Assembly (NCBI GenBank): GCA_024195265.1
Contig: JAJLRJ010000011.1
Location: forward strand, 19,569,319-19,633,318
Direction: 5' to 3'
Length of the DNA stretch: 64,000 nt
From: Dendrophyllia cribrosa
Lineage: Eukaryota > Cnidaria > Anthozoa > Scleractinia > Dendrophylliidae
Within the stretch, counting starts at the first letter, position 1. Each line of letters starts with the position of its first letter. Both the position numbers and the translations under genes were made by a program. A model generated the notes under the pieces. The model did not search any database. It worked only from the letters and a program-made list of their open reading frames with translations, and had not been told where the DNA came from. This document shows, piece by piece, positions 43,704 through 53,026 of this stretch.

Positions 43704-44303
43704 TTAAACCTTGTACTCAATTCCATACGGGTGTCTCAAAGAGAAAACCAGGTGGGAGAACTTGCGGGATTTGAGCCTTGCGATAAACTCTTTATACTCC
43801 TCGTGGGAGAGCTCGCCGGCATAATCTTCGAATATGGCTTTGGTTGTCTTGCTGGAGGGCGTGTAAAAGAGCACGATCGCTGCAATGTTATCACGATATG
43901 GCTTGGCAATGCTGGTGATCTGCTGGGTCAAGACCCACACGGATATGCCGTCATGCCTTGCGCTGAACCCAAGATTGACCAGCTGGCCCGTGCGACCTTT
44001 GACATCTTTGGAGGCGGCGCAGTCATCGAGAATGAATAAAGTGTTGGTGCATGTGAAAAAGAAGCTCGCCAGCCTCAACCAGTCTTCGATCTCGTGCTGT
44101 TGGCAGACAATCACGAAGATGTGCGGATCGCGATCCACGAAGCCATCGTATGTCTTGTTCTTAACAAATGTGGGGCAGAATAAAACGATGTAATCAAAAC
44201 AACCCCTAAAGGGGCCTCGCAGTTGGGAGAGAAGATACTGTGTCTTGCCAGAGTTAGTGGGGCCCACGATTAGTGCATTGAATGGAAGCTTTCTTGGGTC
44301 CAT
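43704..44303 (-). CDS. A32-like genome-packaging ATPase
   Basis: About 199 residues. FtsK/HerA-superfamily ATPase that in Polintons and related viruses pumps DNA into the capsid. Walker A is GPTNSGKTQY (about residues 14-23) and Walker B is TLFILDDCAAS (about 102). A sensor-like WVLTQQITSIAKPYR segment follows. I use the ATG at MDPRK rather than upstream non-ATG codons. The frame is open, so the protein may be functional. It follows the major capsid protein on the same strand with a possible 30-codon ORF between, an order kept in E1. Confidence 0.92.
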   Translation of the reverse strand: MDPRKLPFNALIVGPTNSGKTQYLLSQLRGPFRGCFDYIVLFCPTFVKNKTYDGFVDRDPHIFVIVCQQHEIEDWLRLASFFFTCTNTLFILDDCAASKDVKGRTGQLVNLGFSARHDGISVWVLTQQITSIAKPYRDNIAAIVLFYTPSSKTTKAIFEDYAGELSHEEYKEFIARLKSRKFSHLVFSLRHPYGIEYKV

Positions 44304-44369
44304 AACCAACACCTATATTAGTTGGTTTGCAAACTGGTGGGGAGGGGCCATTGCCAGAAGTCTTTGTAT

Positions 44370-44462
44370 TTCATTGTGTGATAGATATCCGGTGGATGGT
44401 AGGGGAGCCGGCTTGGCATAGAAGTTGATCTTGTTGTTTGTTGTTTGTTGCTTTGTGGCCAT
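44370..44462 (-). CDS. Possible 30-codon ORF with consensus start box
   Basis: ATG at 44462 directly follows CATATATATACC, the best match to the element's start box, and opens 30 codons (MATKQQTTNNKINFYAKPAP, then ten more). The stop falls 66 bp before the ATPase start. The reading frame looks as if it may once have been longer. No counterpart is visible in E1. Weakly supported as a protein, but the box suggests a transcript begins here. Confidence 0.35.
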
Positions 44463-44463
44463 G

Positions 44464-44474
44464 GTATATATATG
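44464..44474 (-). promoter_or_regulatory. CATATATATAC box downstream of the capsid gene
   Basis: Exact consensus, ending one base before the ATG at 44462. It may drive the small ORF and the ATPase. Confidence 0.55.
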
Positions 44475-44481
44475 CGTTTAC

Positions 44482-45732
44482 TTAGTACTGTACAGATTCC
44501 AGCTGCCTGCCCATGATGTTCATCTGTGCGTCTGAGAGTGTGAAGATGTGACAGAGTGCGTTTCCCGAGCCTGTGCCGTTTCGTTCGATCTCGAGTTGCA
44601 CGCCATCTTGTGTGTTGACGAGCCGTTGGCCGTTGCCGTGCAGGGCTGTGTCACCCATGGCCCGCAGGTCAATCCAGAGACCAAACTTGTTGCCTGTGAG
44701 ATATTTGGTCAAGTTCATGTTAGGCCTGCCGTCAGTGTGCGGGGTAAAATGTCGGGTTATCTCTCTCCACATGTCTGTACCACTGATGCCCTCGTTGTAA
44801 AGCCTGTTTGGAACACCGTTGACTGTAACCTTCACTTTGGTGATGTCGGGATTGAAATAGTTCTCAGAGTCCCTGGCACCAGCCGTGTAGGGGTTGATGA
44901 ACAGCAAGAGGATGCCCTTGAGAGACCGGCGCTGTGGGTTAACCCTAAGATTCAGCCGAGTGTCACCACTTTTTGAGAAGGGATGCACCCGATCTCGCAT
45001 TACCAGGTCATAAGCGAACTCCTTGCCACTGGTGTAAGTGCTTGTTGCCGCGTCGGCCAGAGTCTTACTTCTGATCGTCTCATATTCCAGCTGGATGTTT
45101 TCCAGCTTGTACACGAGCTTGCTTGCGTCTGAGCCTCGGACAACTTGGTTTGCGGGGGCGAGGGTTAGTTCGAAGACCAGATCGTTATACAGTGCTTGAG
45201 GATATATAACACCGTGGTCACTTATGATTTGGTGATCGAGGTTGATGCGGTACTTATTTTTATATATTGTCTCTAACTTATTCTCCGCATCCACGCCGGA
45301 GGACTTCTTGTCACCAACACCAGAGCGGATCTTGCACAAATCCACACTCTGAATGCCCTCCATAAGCATATTTTCCCGCTCATCGGTTGATCGGAAGAGA
45401 TCTTCGAAGATCTTGTAGATGTCGTACCCAACCGTGTCTTGGACAGTGGTGGCGGCAAACTTTACAATGAATGTGTCCACCAGGGCCCGAGAAACATTTT
45501 GTACGAGAAAGTTGTTTGCATGGCCGCCGGAGAGATTGATGTTAAACACCAGGGCAAGTGAGCCGGACACAATGACATCGTGCTCGCCCAGCTTGGGTAC
45601 CGAGACGTACAGTGTCTCACCGGGATTGGCCTCAGAGGGGTTGAATGTGATGCGCTTGACGGTTCGCTCTGCTTTCATGGCGCCAAGTGTCTTTTCACTG
45701 TGAGATGGAAGTAGATTCGGTTGCACAGCCAT
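44482..45732 (-). CDS. Major capsid protein (double jelly-roll, Polinton type)
   Basis: 416 residues, open throughout. Start at 45732 (MAVQPNLLP) after CACAAATATATACCT. Recognised from gene order (next to the ATPase) and from conserved blocks: GETLYVSVPKLGEHDVIV (about 42-60), DHQIISDHGVIYPQALY, GKEFAYDLVMRD, RVNPQRRSLKGILLLFINPY, and the final SDAQMNIMGRQLESVQY. Length is somewhat short for DJR capsid proteins but in range for this group. The E1 homologue is dead (20353-21429). It shares a divergent 44-bp promoter with the coiled-coil gene. Assignment as MCP is by family knowledge and context; no structure search was possible. Confidence 0.82.
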   Translation of the reverse strand: MAVQPNLLPSHSEKTLGAMKAERTVKRITFNPSEANPGETLYVSVPKLGEHDVIVSGSLALVFNINLSGGHANNFLVQNVSRALVDTFIVKFAATTVQDTVGYDIYKIFEDLFRSTDERENMLMEGIQSVDLCKIRSGVGDKKSSGVDAENKLETIYKNKYRINLDHQIISDHGVIYPQALYNDLVFELTLAPANQVVRGSDASKLVYKLENIQLEYETIRSKTLADAATSTYTSGKEFAYDLVMRDRVHPFSKSGDTRLNLRVNPQRRSLKGILLLFINPYTAGARDSENYFNPDITKVKVTVNGVPNRLYNEGISGTDMWREITRHFTPHTDGRPNMNLTKYLTGNKFGLWIDLRAMGDTALHGNGQRLVNTQDGVQLEIERNGTGSGNALCHIFTLSDAQMNIMGRQLESVQY

Positions 45733-45776
45733 AGGTATATATTTGTGTTTTTAAAATTCATATTTATATACCCACG
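45733..45776. promoter_or_regulatory. Divergent promoter, capsid protein / coiled-coil protein
   Basis: Only 44 bp separate two outward start codons. On each strand lies a TATATAC box (ATATATACC toward the capsid gene, TTTATATACCCACG toward 45777) behind an A/T run. Confidence 0.65.
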
Positions 45777-47294
45777 ATGGCAACAGGCGGCGAAGTCGAA
45801 GTCGATCCAACTGATCCAACTGATCCAACTGAGGAAACCCCCATCCCAGGCACAGAGGATGGCGATGATGACGATGACGAGTTTGAAGTCAGGTGGGATC
45901 AAATGACCCCAGAAGAACGCCGCCGATGGACCCAAGACACCGGCCCCAACACCACGCAACCCTTTGAACCAGGCGGCTCATCCACCCCATATCGTCCTGG
46001 TGGCGAGCAGCATGAAATGCATACAATGCCTCGCGAAGAAAGTGGGCAACCTTATCAACCAGGTGCTGGCACATCCACTCCATACCATGGCGGTGAGCAG
46101 CATGAAATGCATACATTGCCTACTGAGCAGAGTGGGTTATTAGTTCCTGACATCCCTAATCTTAGTGACTTCACGCATGAAGAAGACAAACAAAAAATAG
46201 TTGGTAGCGCTAGGGACTGGATAAGAAGGCGCTTTCCAAAAGTATCCTACGAGAGATTAGGCCCAATTGGTTACGGTAAAAAACCAGGAAATGATGGCAA
46301 AATAGTTTCCTTTGGGCCAAAGGGCGGCGAGACTCCCATTTTCAAACAAGATGGGTCGAGCCTTCTTAAATCATTCACAGACAGGTTCAAAAAAGCTCTT
46401 GGGCCAAGCGCTGAAGAGATTGTCTCTGAAGACAATGCATCAATAAGGGAAGAAAGACAAAGATTGAAGGAGGAAGAAAAACAACTGAAGGAGAATGAAA
46501 GGGTTGCTGTGGAAAAACAACGAAAAGCAAATGAGGTGCAAAACCTCAGAAACAGAATTGAGCAAACTAAAGCGAGGAGGGAGGCTCTGGAGCAGGAAGA
46601 CGGTTCAATCATTGAAAATCAACCCGAGATAGCCCGCCTAACACTGCTGGAAAAGAATCTTCAACTAGATCTTAAAAACGAGGAAAAAGAAATAGGGGCC
46701 CTGAAAAAAATACAAAAAGAACGAGCCCAAAGAGAGGCAAAGGCGGCCAAAGTCAGATCACGCCTTTCTGCCAAAGAGAAGGAAAGAAATGAAGTTGAAG
46801 CAAGGCTAAACTCAACTAAACCCCTTGATGAGTTAAACGAAAGAGAAGCCGAGCTTGAACGACAGAACGCTGAAGACAAGCGCGTGATAGAGGATGAGAA
46901 CACGTCTCCCTCTGAAAGAGAAGCCGCGGAAGATCGGGTTGCTGAACGTGAAGAAGAGCTGGCAAGGCTCCGACCACAGGTTCAAGAAAGGGAACAAGCC
47001 CTGTCTTTGAGAGAGAGAGTCAGAGAAATCTTCAAGAAATACGGATGGACTCTGCAAGCGATTGTTCTGGCAGCTGGCATCGCCATCAGCGCTGTGGTAC
47101 TCGCCACCTTGAACGACCTGGCAAAGGCTACCAAGGCTATTGGAAATGGGCTTAAAGAGCTTGGCAAAAAGGCAGCCAGCGCACTGCCTGGCCTCATTGG
47201 CTCAATTGTGAGCTTCATCTTCAAAGCGGCTGGGTCGGTCATCTCCTTTCTGGGTGAACACGCCTGGCTTCTCATCCTTGACCACTTATCTTAA
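45777..47294 (+). CDS. Long coiled-coil membrane protein of the virion module
   Basis: 505 residues. N-terminus acidic (DDDDDEF, then MTPEERRRW); two copies of a GEQHEMHTMPREESG-like repeat (about 75-120); a globular block IRRRFPKVSYERLGPIGYG; a long coiled coil rich in Glu/Lys/Arg (about 200-410); then RERVREIFKKYGW and two or three hydrophobic segments (AIVLAAGIAISAVVLA, LIGSIVSFIFKAAGSVISF). The last codons (LLILDHLS) end abruptly and overlap the neighbour's stop by a few bases, suggesting a small C-terminal truncation. Possible tail-anchored or membrane-remodelling structural protein; function not known. Confidence 0.8.
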   Translation: MATGGEVEVDPTDPTDPTEETPIPGTEDGDDDDDEFEVRWDQMTPEERRRWTQDTGPNTTQPFEPGGSSTPYRPGGEQHEMHTMPREESGQPYQPGAGTSTPYHGGEQHEMHTLPTEQSGLLVPDIPNLSDFTHEEDKQKIVGSARDWIRRRFPKVSYERLGPIGYGKKPGNDGKIVSFGPKGGETPIFKQDGSSLLKSFTDRFKKALGPSAEEIVSEDNASIREERQRLKEEEKQLKENERVAVEKQRKANEVQNLRNRIEQTKARREALEQEDGSIIENQPEIARLTLLEKNLQLDLKNEEKEIGALKKIQKERAQREAKAAKVRSRLSAKEKERNEVEARLNSTKPLDELNEREAELERQNAEDKRVIEDENTSPSEREAAEDRVAEREEELARLRPQVQEREQALSLRERVREIFKKYGWTLQAIVLAAGIAISAVVLATLNDLAKATKAIGNGLKELGKKAASALPGLIGSIVSFIFKAAGSVISFLGEHAWLLILDHLS

Positions 47295-49112
47295 ACAAAC
47301 GAAAAGCCCTGCCAAAGAAAGCGCACCCACAGCAACGACTGCCTTGGAGACGTGATGCGGGTCGGGCTGTGGTGTGGGTGCGGGGGCTGGCTGTGGTGTG
47401 GGGGCTGGTTGTGGTGTGGGTGTGGGTGTGGGTGTGGGTTGTGGTGTGGCTGTGGCGATGCCCTGTGCCTGTGTGGCCTGTTTATGTATCGGGTTTGATG
47501 GGTGACTGTTTGGTGGATTAATCTTTGTTGGTCCACCGTCCATGTGGCGAAGGGAGGCTTTTTTCGTGCCCAGATTAACACCACTGTTCACACCCAGCTT
47601 CATCCCTTGCGTTGCCTCCTGCAGATTATTGTTATATCCGATCACGCTCTCTGTGTTGATAATCATGCGCGAGGGCATGAGCCAGCTTCCGGGTGCTGTC
47701 GCAAAGTCTAGGCGCACTTTCGTTGCTTGGATAGCAAGCTGGTAACGCTGTACGCTTGTTGCGATGTCGTTCAGTATAATAGCCTCCTCAAGATGGGTGA
47801 GGAAGACTCTCTGCGTTTCGAACGCCCGGCCTCCTTTTCCAATGATGCTGCTGCGGGTTTTGGCCTGTGAACCAAGAATGCAGTACACAAAGGCCTCGAT
47901 TGATTGGTTCATACGCGCGAGCCCTGGCTGTGTTAGCCCCTGTGCGTAATTTGGCACAAAGTGCTCGAACTGGGTGTCCGCCCCTTGGTCGTTGCGGACA
48001 AAAGTTATTCCATTGGCACGATAATTGGGGTCTTTTCTGTCAGTGATGCGCTCATCATCGAACAGAGCTAGATCAGAGTCTGGATAGGTGTAATCGGTAG
48101 AGCTGGGGCCCTCTCCAGTTACCCAAATGTAGACATTCCCAAGACCGTGATTCTTACCGTATGTTTAACGGAAGTCAGAACTGGGGTCGAAACCGAACTC
48201 GATGCAAATCTTCTTGTACGCGTCGATGTTGTACTTGTTGTCTTTCTGGTTAAATGGGGGGTCGTCTGGCAAGGCACTCACGCTTTGTTCCCCACCCATC
48301 TGGTAGAGTATTCGCCTTGTTGTGAAATAAACGTGAAACCGGTAAAACGACCGGAGCTGTGGGGTTAGGGATAGACTTGAGTTCTTATCGAAGAGAATGT
48401 CACGCGAGATCCCACAGCCGGTTGTTGCACACCACAGGGCGAAGGAGAGTTGTTGCGGCCAAAAGCTCATATGAGGACCACCCATCCACTTTCGGCCATA
48501 TTTGGCGGTTGTGAAGGATATCTGTGTGTCCCTGAAGATATTTCTGTATTTCGTTGTGAAATAATCAGTTGGCGTGACGTAAATCGTTTGCTCTTTGTCA
48601 TTCAAGATTGAGCCAATCATCATGTCTTTGTCTATTGTGGTGGAGAAAGCAATGGCCGGGATTGATAACATTTGTTGCCCCAACGATAACTGATAAGGGA
48701 AACCACCATCATAATGAAGGCCAAGAGCGTCTCTTTCGGCGCCAGTCCAATCTTTGCGGGGCATTTCTGTGATAAGCCCCCATGAGTCTTGACCCTCTTT
48801 GTAAAGCACTTCTCCTGTGGCTGTTTTGTGGTCGTCGCCAAACTCTACTTGCACTTCAAAGTGTGACATATCAGCGTGCGGGAAACGCTTTTTGAAGTCT
48901 GAGATCGCCTTGGCCTTGGCCGCGGCAGAGAGCTTGGCAGCCTCCGACGAACTCAACCAAGCAATTTCAGGATTTGGGTGTGGTTTTGGCGCGACATGAG
49001 TATAGGTGTTTGGAGGCGAATAAAAAGGAGGTGGGGGCCCGTAATTGTGGCCACCGATGTTTATACCAAGATTTGAATTAGGATTAAATCCACCAGGCCG
49101 TCTGCCAAACAT
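47286..49112 (-). pseudogene. Large virion-module protein with one in-frame stop
   Basis: About 609 codons interrupted by a single TAA at 48165-48167; reading continues in the same frame on both sides, as comparison with E1 (9365-16485) shows. Start taken at MFGRRPGG (49112) because TGTATAC, the usual box, overlaps the upstream ATG. Blocks: GGHNYGPPPPFYSP, AAKLSAAAKAKAISDFKKRF, YVTPTDYFTTKY, KYGRKWMGGPHMSFWPQQ, LTPQLRSFYRFH, NQSIEAFVYCI, GYNNNLQEATQGMKLGVNSG; then a Pro/Thr/His-rich stretch and a C-terminal TM. A structural role is inferred from position and size. Confidence 0.8.
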
Positions 49113-49188
49113 AATTGTATACATTTATATTTTAAAATGTTTTCCTGTTTATATTTATGTTTTTCCAATAAACTTACATATACACACC
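49113..49188. promoter_or_regulatory. Divergent promoter, large virion protein / first vertex protein
   Basis: 76 bp between outward starts with ATGTATACAATT on the minus strand and ACTTACATATACACACC on the plus strand, separated by T-rich sequence. Confidence 0.6.
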
Positions 49189-49863
49189 ATGGTTGTGCTT
49201 ACAGTTACCACAACTTCGAACCCCTACACTCTGTACTTTGATCACGTGATCCAGAATGCACACTTCATCCGCCTCCTGTCTGCCTCGTTTTACAATTCGT
49301 GGCATAACTTGGCAGAAAAAGTGAAAATAGCCGCAGTCGTTTCTGGTGATAACCCAAAGACTACCACCTTTGACACTGGCCCTGGGTTTGTTACTCCTAA
49401 TAGCCTTGCAGACATGATAAATGGTAAATTTAAAGAAAAGGGTATTGCTCCGCAGGCAAAACCATATGAACTTGGCGTTCTTTCTATTTTAAACCCAGAA
49501 CAAAAATACATAATATGGGTTTCCCCAAATCTCCCAAGATTGTTTCATATAGACATAAAAACATATCCTAATTTTACCATAAAAGGTTTCAAACTTCCAG
49601 GCACATACTTTGTCTACTGCGATCTGCTTGACAAAGAACAGAACCTTCTCAATGGTAAACCTTCAAGCTTATTGGCTCGTTTTGATGTAACCGGAAAACC
49701 TTTTGAGAAGATAAATTACCAAGGGACCCAACATGGCGTCTGGCATATTGTCGATTGCCTTGGTAAACATGTAAATGACATCACACTGTCGATCAGAGAT
49801 GAAAAGGGCAACCTCGTTGACTTCAAAGGCATGCCCTGGGAATTTGAAATTGAAATAAAATAA
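49189..49863 (+). CDS. Vertex/penton-like minor capsid protein, copy 1
   Basis: 224 residues; ATG at 49189 follows CATATACACACC (a longer upstream frame crosses the divergent promoter and is not used). Begins MVVLTVTTTSNPYTLYFDHV, has IRLLSASFYNSWHNL, and the family signature TYFVYCDLLDKEQNLLNGK at about 140-158, then ITLSIRDEKGNLVDFKG near the end. In this family the C-terminal half is the most conserved. Polinton-type viruses use a single-jelly-roll penton beside the MCP, and this is the best candidate in E2. The central 60 residues differ strongly from copy 2. Confidence 0.65.
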   Translation: MVVLTVTTTSNPYTLYFDHVIQNAHFIRLLSASFYNSWHNLAEKVKIAAVVSGDNPKTTTFDTGPGFVTPNSLADMINGKFKEKGIAPQAKPYELGVLSILNPEQKYIIWVSPNLPRLFHIDIKTYPNFTIKGFKLPGTYFVYCDLLDKEQNLLNGKPSSLLARFDVTGKPFEKINYQGTQHGVWHIVDCLGKHVNDITLSIRDEKGNLVDFKGMPWEFEIEIK

Positions 49864-49886
49864 ACTTATATATACTCGCATCTGTC

Positions 49887-50549
49887 ATGGTTGTGTTGAC
49901 ATTTGTCACGACTTCGAACCCTCACACGATCTATTTCGACCACCCACTGCCGAAACCGAGTTATATCCGGCTCCTGTCTGCCTCTCTCACCAACTCGTGG
50001 TACAACTTGAAAGAAAGAGCAAAGATCTCAGCACCTCGCGGTGGTGGAGGGGTTACTGAAGTATTCGTAATGCCGGGGTTTTACACAGTGGATAACATTG
50101 TGAAAGATTTCCTTGAGATAAAAACGAATAGACCAGTTATTGATCTAACAGTTGATACAATCACAGCAGAAGGAATAATGTTAATTAAAAGTCCCAATAA
50201 TGTAACGTTTAGCAGAAATCTGATAGATTTTCTTGGTATAAGTGGTACACCGTTTTGGAGTGCAGTTGTAAAAGGGTTTACATCTCCAAGCACTTACTTT
50301 GTCCACTGCGACCTGGTTGACAAAGAACAGAACTTGCTCAATGGCAAACCTTCGAGTGTGTTGGCGCGCTTCGACATTCGTGGGAAATCATTTGAAAAGG
50401 TTCATTACCAACCAACACCACAGCATGTCTTGCGTGACGTCTCGTCTGGCGAATTTGTTAACTCCATCACACTGTCTGTGCGGGATAAAGATGACAACCT
50501 CTTTAACTTCAATGGTAGACCCTTAGAATTTGAAATCGAGATAAATTAA
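49887..50549 (+). CDS. Vertex/penton-like minor capsid protein, copy 2
   Basis: 220 residues, start after TTATATATACTCGCATCTGTC, 23 bp behind copy 1. Same start (MVVLTFVTTSNPHTIYFDHP), LLSASLTNSWYNL, PGFYTVDNIVKDFLE, FLGISGTPF and STYFVHCDLVDKEQNLLNG. Tandem duplication with divergence in the middle suggests two related vertex components or separate roles. The E1 remnant preserves only one. Confidence 0.65.
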   Translation: MVVLTFVTTSNPHTIYFDHPLPKPSYIRLLSASLTNSWYNLKERAKISAPRGGGGVTEVFVMPGFYTVDNIVKDFLEIKTNRPVIDLTVDTITAEGIMLIKSPNNVTFSRNLIDFLGISGTPFWSAVVKGFTSPSTYFVHCDLVDKEQNLLNGKPSSVLARFDIRGKSFEKVHYQPTPQHVLRDVSSGEFVNSITLSVRDKDDNLFNFNGRPLEFEIEIN

Positions 50550-50553
50550 AAAT

Positions 50554-50564
50554 CATATATATAC
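50554..50564 (+). promoter_or_regulatory. Start-proximal CATATATATAC box
   Basis: Exact consensus 7 nt before the ATG at 50572, within the 22-bp gap after the previous stop. Confidence 0.6.
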
Positions 50565-50571
50565 CCACACC

Positions 50572-51255
50572 ATGAGTTCTGCTAATGTGCTGCCATCGGC
50601 ACCCGAATACCGCCATACAGAAAAGCTCTACCCAGTTTTGCCAAATGGTGAGATCACTCAAATCAATGCAGAAGACTTCCGGCTCAAAAAAATCTCTGAC
50701 TTGCTTAAGGAGCTGTCTGACGAAGCCGAGCATTACCGCCAGGTCGCAAAAAAATATAAACGAACCCAATCATTGGTTCATTACTCAGCGGTTGGCCTTG
50801 GGTCGCTTTCTGTTGGGCTTTCATCAGGAGCCCTAGCCACTGCATTGACTGGGTTCGGAATTATTGCAAGTCCAGCACTTGCCGGCGTCGCGACCCTCTG
50901 TGGGCTATCCTCAGTTGGCTTTACAGCTGCTAACAAACGGTTAGAACGGAAAGTGACCAAACACGAGAAAATTTATACACTGGCTCTGGCTAAACGCAAC
51001 TCTGTCTATGAACTGGTCTCAAAGGCTCTGGAAGACAAGAGGATCAGTGATGCAGAATTCACCATAATTACTCGTGAGGTGCAAAAATATCACGAACTCA
51101 AAGCTGCAATCAGGGATGGCGTTAAGGCTAAAAAATACGTTGGCACTCAAACACAAGCGCAGACCTCGAGAAACTCAAAAACGAACTTCGCAAGGAAGTC
51201 GCACAAAAAATTCAAAAAAAGATACTTCTCACCGCAGCCTCCAAATCCGATTTGA
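50572..51255 (+). CDS. Helical membrane protein, probably frameshifted at its C-terminus
   Basis: 227 codons. Charged coiled N-terminus (RLKKISDLLKELSDEAEHYR), a hydrophobic hairpin of two segments (about 70-120: GLGSLSVGLSSGALATALTG and GIIASPALAGVATLCGLSSV), then a charged helical domain. After about 51145 the natural helical pattern (a Leu/Lys/Glu heptad sequence) continues in a neighbouring frame to a TAA at 51261-51263, while the listed frame becomes Ser/Thr/Lys-rich. A one-base indel near 51145-51165 is therefore likely. I recall this family as common near Polinton capsid genes; function unknown. Confidence 0.7.
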   Translation: MSSANVLPSAPEYRHTEKLYPVLPNGEITQINAEDFRLKKISDLLKELSDEAEHYRQVAKKYKRTQSLVHYSAVGLGSLSVGLSSGALATALTGFGIIASPALAGVATLCGLSSVGFTAANKRLERKVTKHEKIYTLALAKRNSVYELVSKALEDKRISDAEFTIITREVQKYHELKAAIRDGVKAKKYVGTQTQAQTSRNSKTNFARKSHKKFKKRYFSPQPPNPI

Positions 51256-51341
51256 GAAATTAAATTCAGGCTTTAACCTCTACATTTCTAAGGATAAATC
51301 ATTTGCACCCAATTGAATACATAACCCGGCTGTGTACAACC

Positions 51342-52034
51342 ATGGAGAAGTTCGCTAAACAACTGGCTGATGTTCGGTCCTTGGACACTAAAGGCGAATA
51401 CAAAGCCAAACTCGATGAGCTTGATAAAGAATACAAATTTATCCTCCTGCGCTCACTCGAAAGCTACACCAAGGAAATACGGCGTTCAAACCTGTCAGAA
51501 CGCCTTCATATCATCAAGGAGTATCTTTCTCCAGAGGCACAATACCCCCAACACTCACCTTTCACCCTTGTGAATGAAAGAACAAAATTTTGCCAAAACT
51601 GCAAAGGCAAATTAAACCTCAGTATGTTTTCATCAGAACTTTGCTGCGAAGACTGCGGACTCTTAGAGCCTCTGGATGGTGTGACATTCGATTACAACGG
51701 GCTCTATGGTGGTGATTACACAATTACCAAAAAAAGAATGGCCACCAAACATTACAACTTCAAAAGCTATCTCAACAAACATCTGAAAATTTGTGAACAC
51801 CACGTCTGGTTGTCCAATGATGAAATACAACATGCAAAGGATTCTTTCAAATTCATCGAAGAATATCTGCCGAAAAGAATCTCCATGCCCTTTGTGGCCC
51901 ACAAAATCTTTGATGCGATAAAAGGGCCACGGCGTCTTGTCAATTACTTCTGGCTGCAAGTCCCAGAAAAATCAATGTGGAAGCACGAACAAAACTGGAA
52001 GATCATGCTTGAAAAGATGGGTCACGTTGAGTGA
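51342..52034 (+). CDS. VLTF3-like late transcription factor
   Basis: 230 residues from the ATG at 51342 (MEKFAKQLADV); the 13 codons before it start at TTG. Contains a zinc ribbon CQNCKGKL...CCEDCGLLEP (about 81-106), then FDYNG, HYNFKSYLNKHLK, and a C-terminal helix block ending NYFWLQVPEKSMWKHEQNWK. This pattern matches poxvirus VLTF3-like proteins, which switch on late genes in large DNA viruses. It could recognise the CATATATATAC boxes, an inference. Own start box is weak (AATACATAACCC), which would suit an earlier expression class. Frame open. It ends 13 bp into the convergent zinc-finger gene. Confidence 0.72.
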   Translation: MEKFAKQLADVRSLDTKGEYKAKLDELDKEYKFILLRSLESYTKEIRRSNLSERLHIIKEYLSPEAQYPQHSPFTLVNERTKFCQNCKGKLNLSMFSSELCCEDCGLLEPLDGVTFDYNGLYGGDYTITKKRMATKHYNFKSYLNKHLKICEHHVWLSNDEIQHAKDSFKFIEEYLPKRISMPFVAHKIFDAIKGPRRLVNYFWLQVPEKSMWKHEQNWKIMLEKMGHVE

Positions 52035-52859
52035 GCAATGCCATAGAAACTTTCGTGAGCACTTGGGCCGTCATAGTCTTCCTCGTCATCACTACCGATG
52101 CCTGAAAACATCAATGCCCGCTGTAAAGCTCTATAAGGCGGCATGTCAGGACAAATGCCCCTGTGCCTGCCCATGTCCACTTCTGGTGAGAAGTGTTCTT
52201 GACATTCATCACATGTTTGTGGAGTGAATAAACGGAAATGGCAAAGGTGTTCCCAGTGATAATGATTTTTTATTGAAAGGCATACAGATTTAATCCTGCG
52301 TTGATGAAGGGTCCTGGCAGCCAAGTCACGCTGGATACTCCTTTCAACCAGTTCAAGGATGTAATCCTGAATCATGTCTGGTAAGTAGTCCCAATGGGAT
52401 TCACCAAAAGACAGCAACCATTCGCCGAAGTAGTCTTGATTCTTTGGATTGAGGTCAAGTCCTTGAGCCACCATTGCCATGTTGGTTTGGTATATACAGG
52501 GGAAGAGCTTTGTCCAATTGGAGATATCGTACTGTATCAACGTTCATCAGTGGGTTTCTTTTCGCGGGAGGGCAACCATTTTTTAGATGACTGTAAAAGG
52601 TTGGTTTAGAAACTGCTCGATTGCAGCCGGGACAAATCTCTTTCGGGCGTGGTTCTGTTCGCAGCTTCTTGCAAGCGTATTTTTGATGCTCAACAAGAGA
52701 ATGGCCTTGGGTGAAGTTTAAACCACAATGTCTGCAAGGATTGTATTCTAACGTCCCTTTGTTCTTTGCATATAAGTCATCGCCTTCTTTCACCTCAATG
52801 CCCCTCATTTTCAAAAACGCAACAGCAGTCATTGCTTCGTTGGCGAATGGCATTGTCAC
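52022..52859 (-). pseudogene. C2HC zinc-finger protein, frameshifted
   Basis: Two frames form one gene: 52455-52859 with CRHCGLNFTQGHSLVEHQKY and CPGCNRAVSKPTFYSHLKNG fingers, and 52022-52540 with GLDLNPKNQDYFGEWLLSFG and a third finger CDECQEHFSPEVDMGRHRGI. The switch lies near 52460-52540. Three Cys-x2-Cys...His...Cys units suggest nucleic-acid binding. It is the terminal gene before the right repeat and has no counterpart in E1. Confidence 0.65.
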
Positions 52860-53026
52860 GTTTATATGGGGTAATGTGGTTTCTTCAATTGGGAATCAAC
52901 GCCACAAGTTGTTGTGGAGGGGTTTTTAATTTCTTCAATTGGTGATGCCTCGCTTGCCGTTGCGGGCGGGCTCGGGGAAAAACGCATTTGACTCCCTCTT
53001 ACGGGTGTTTGAGAACGGGAATCCCG

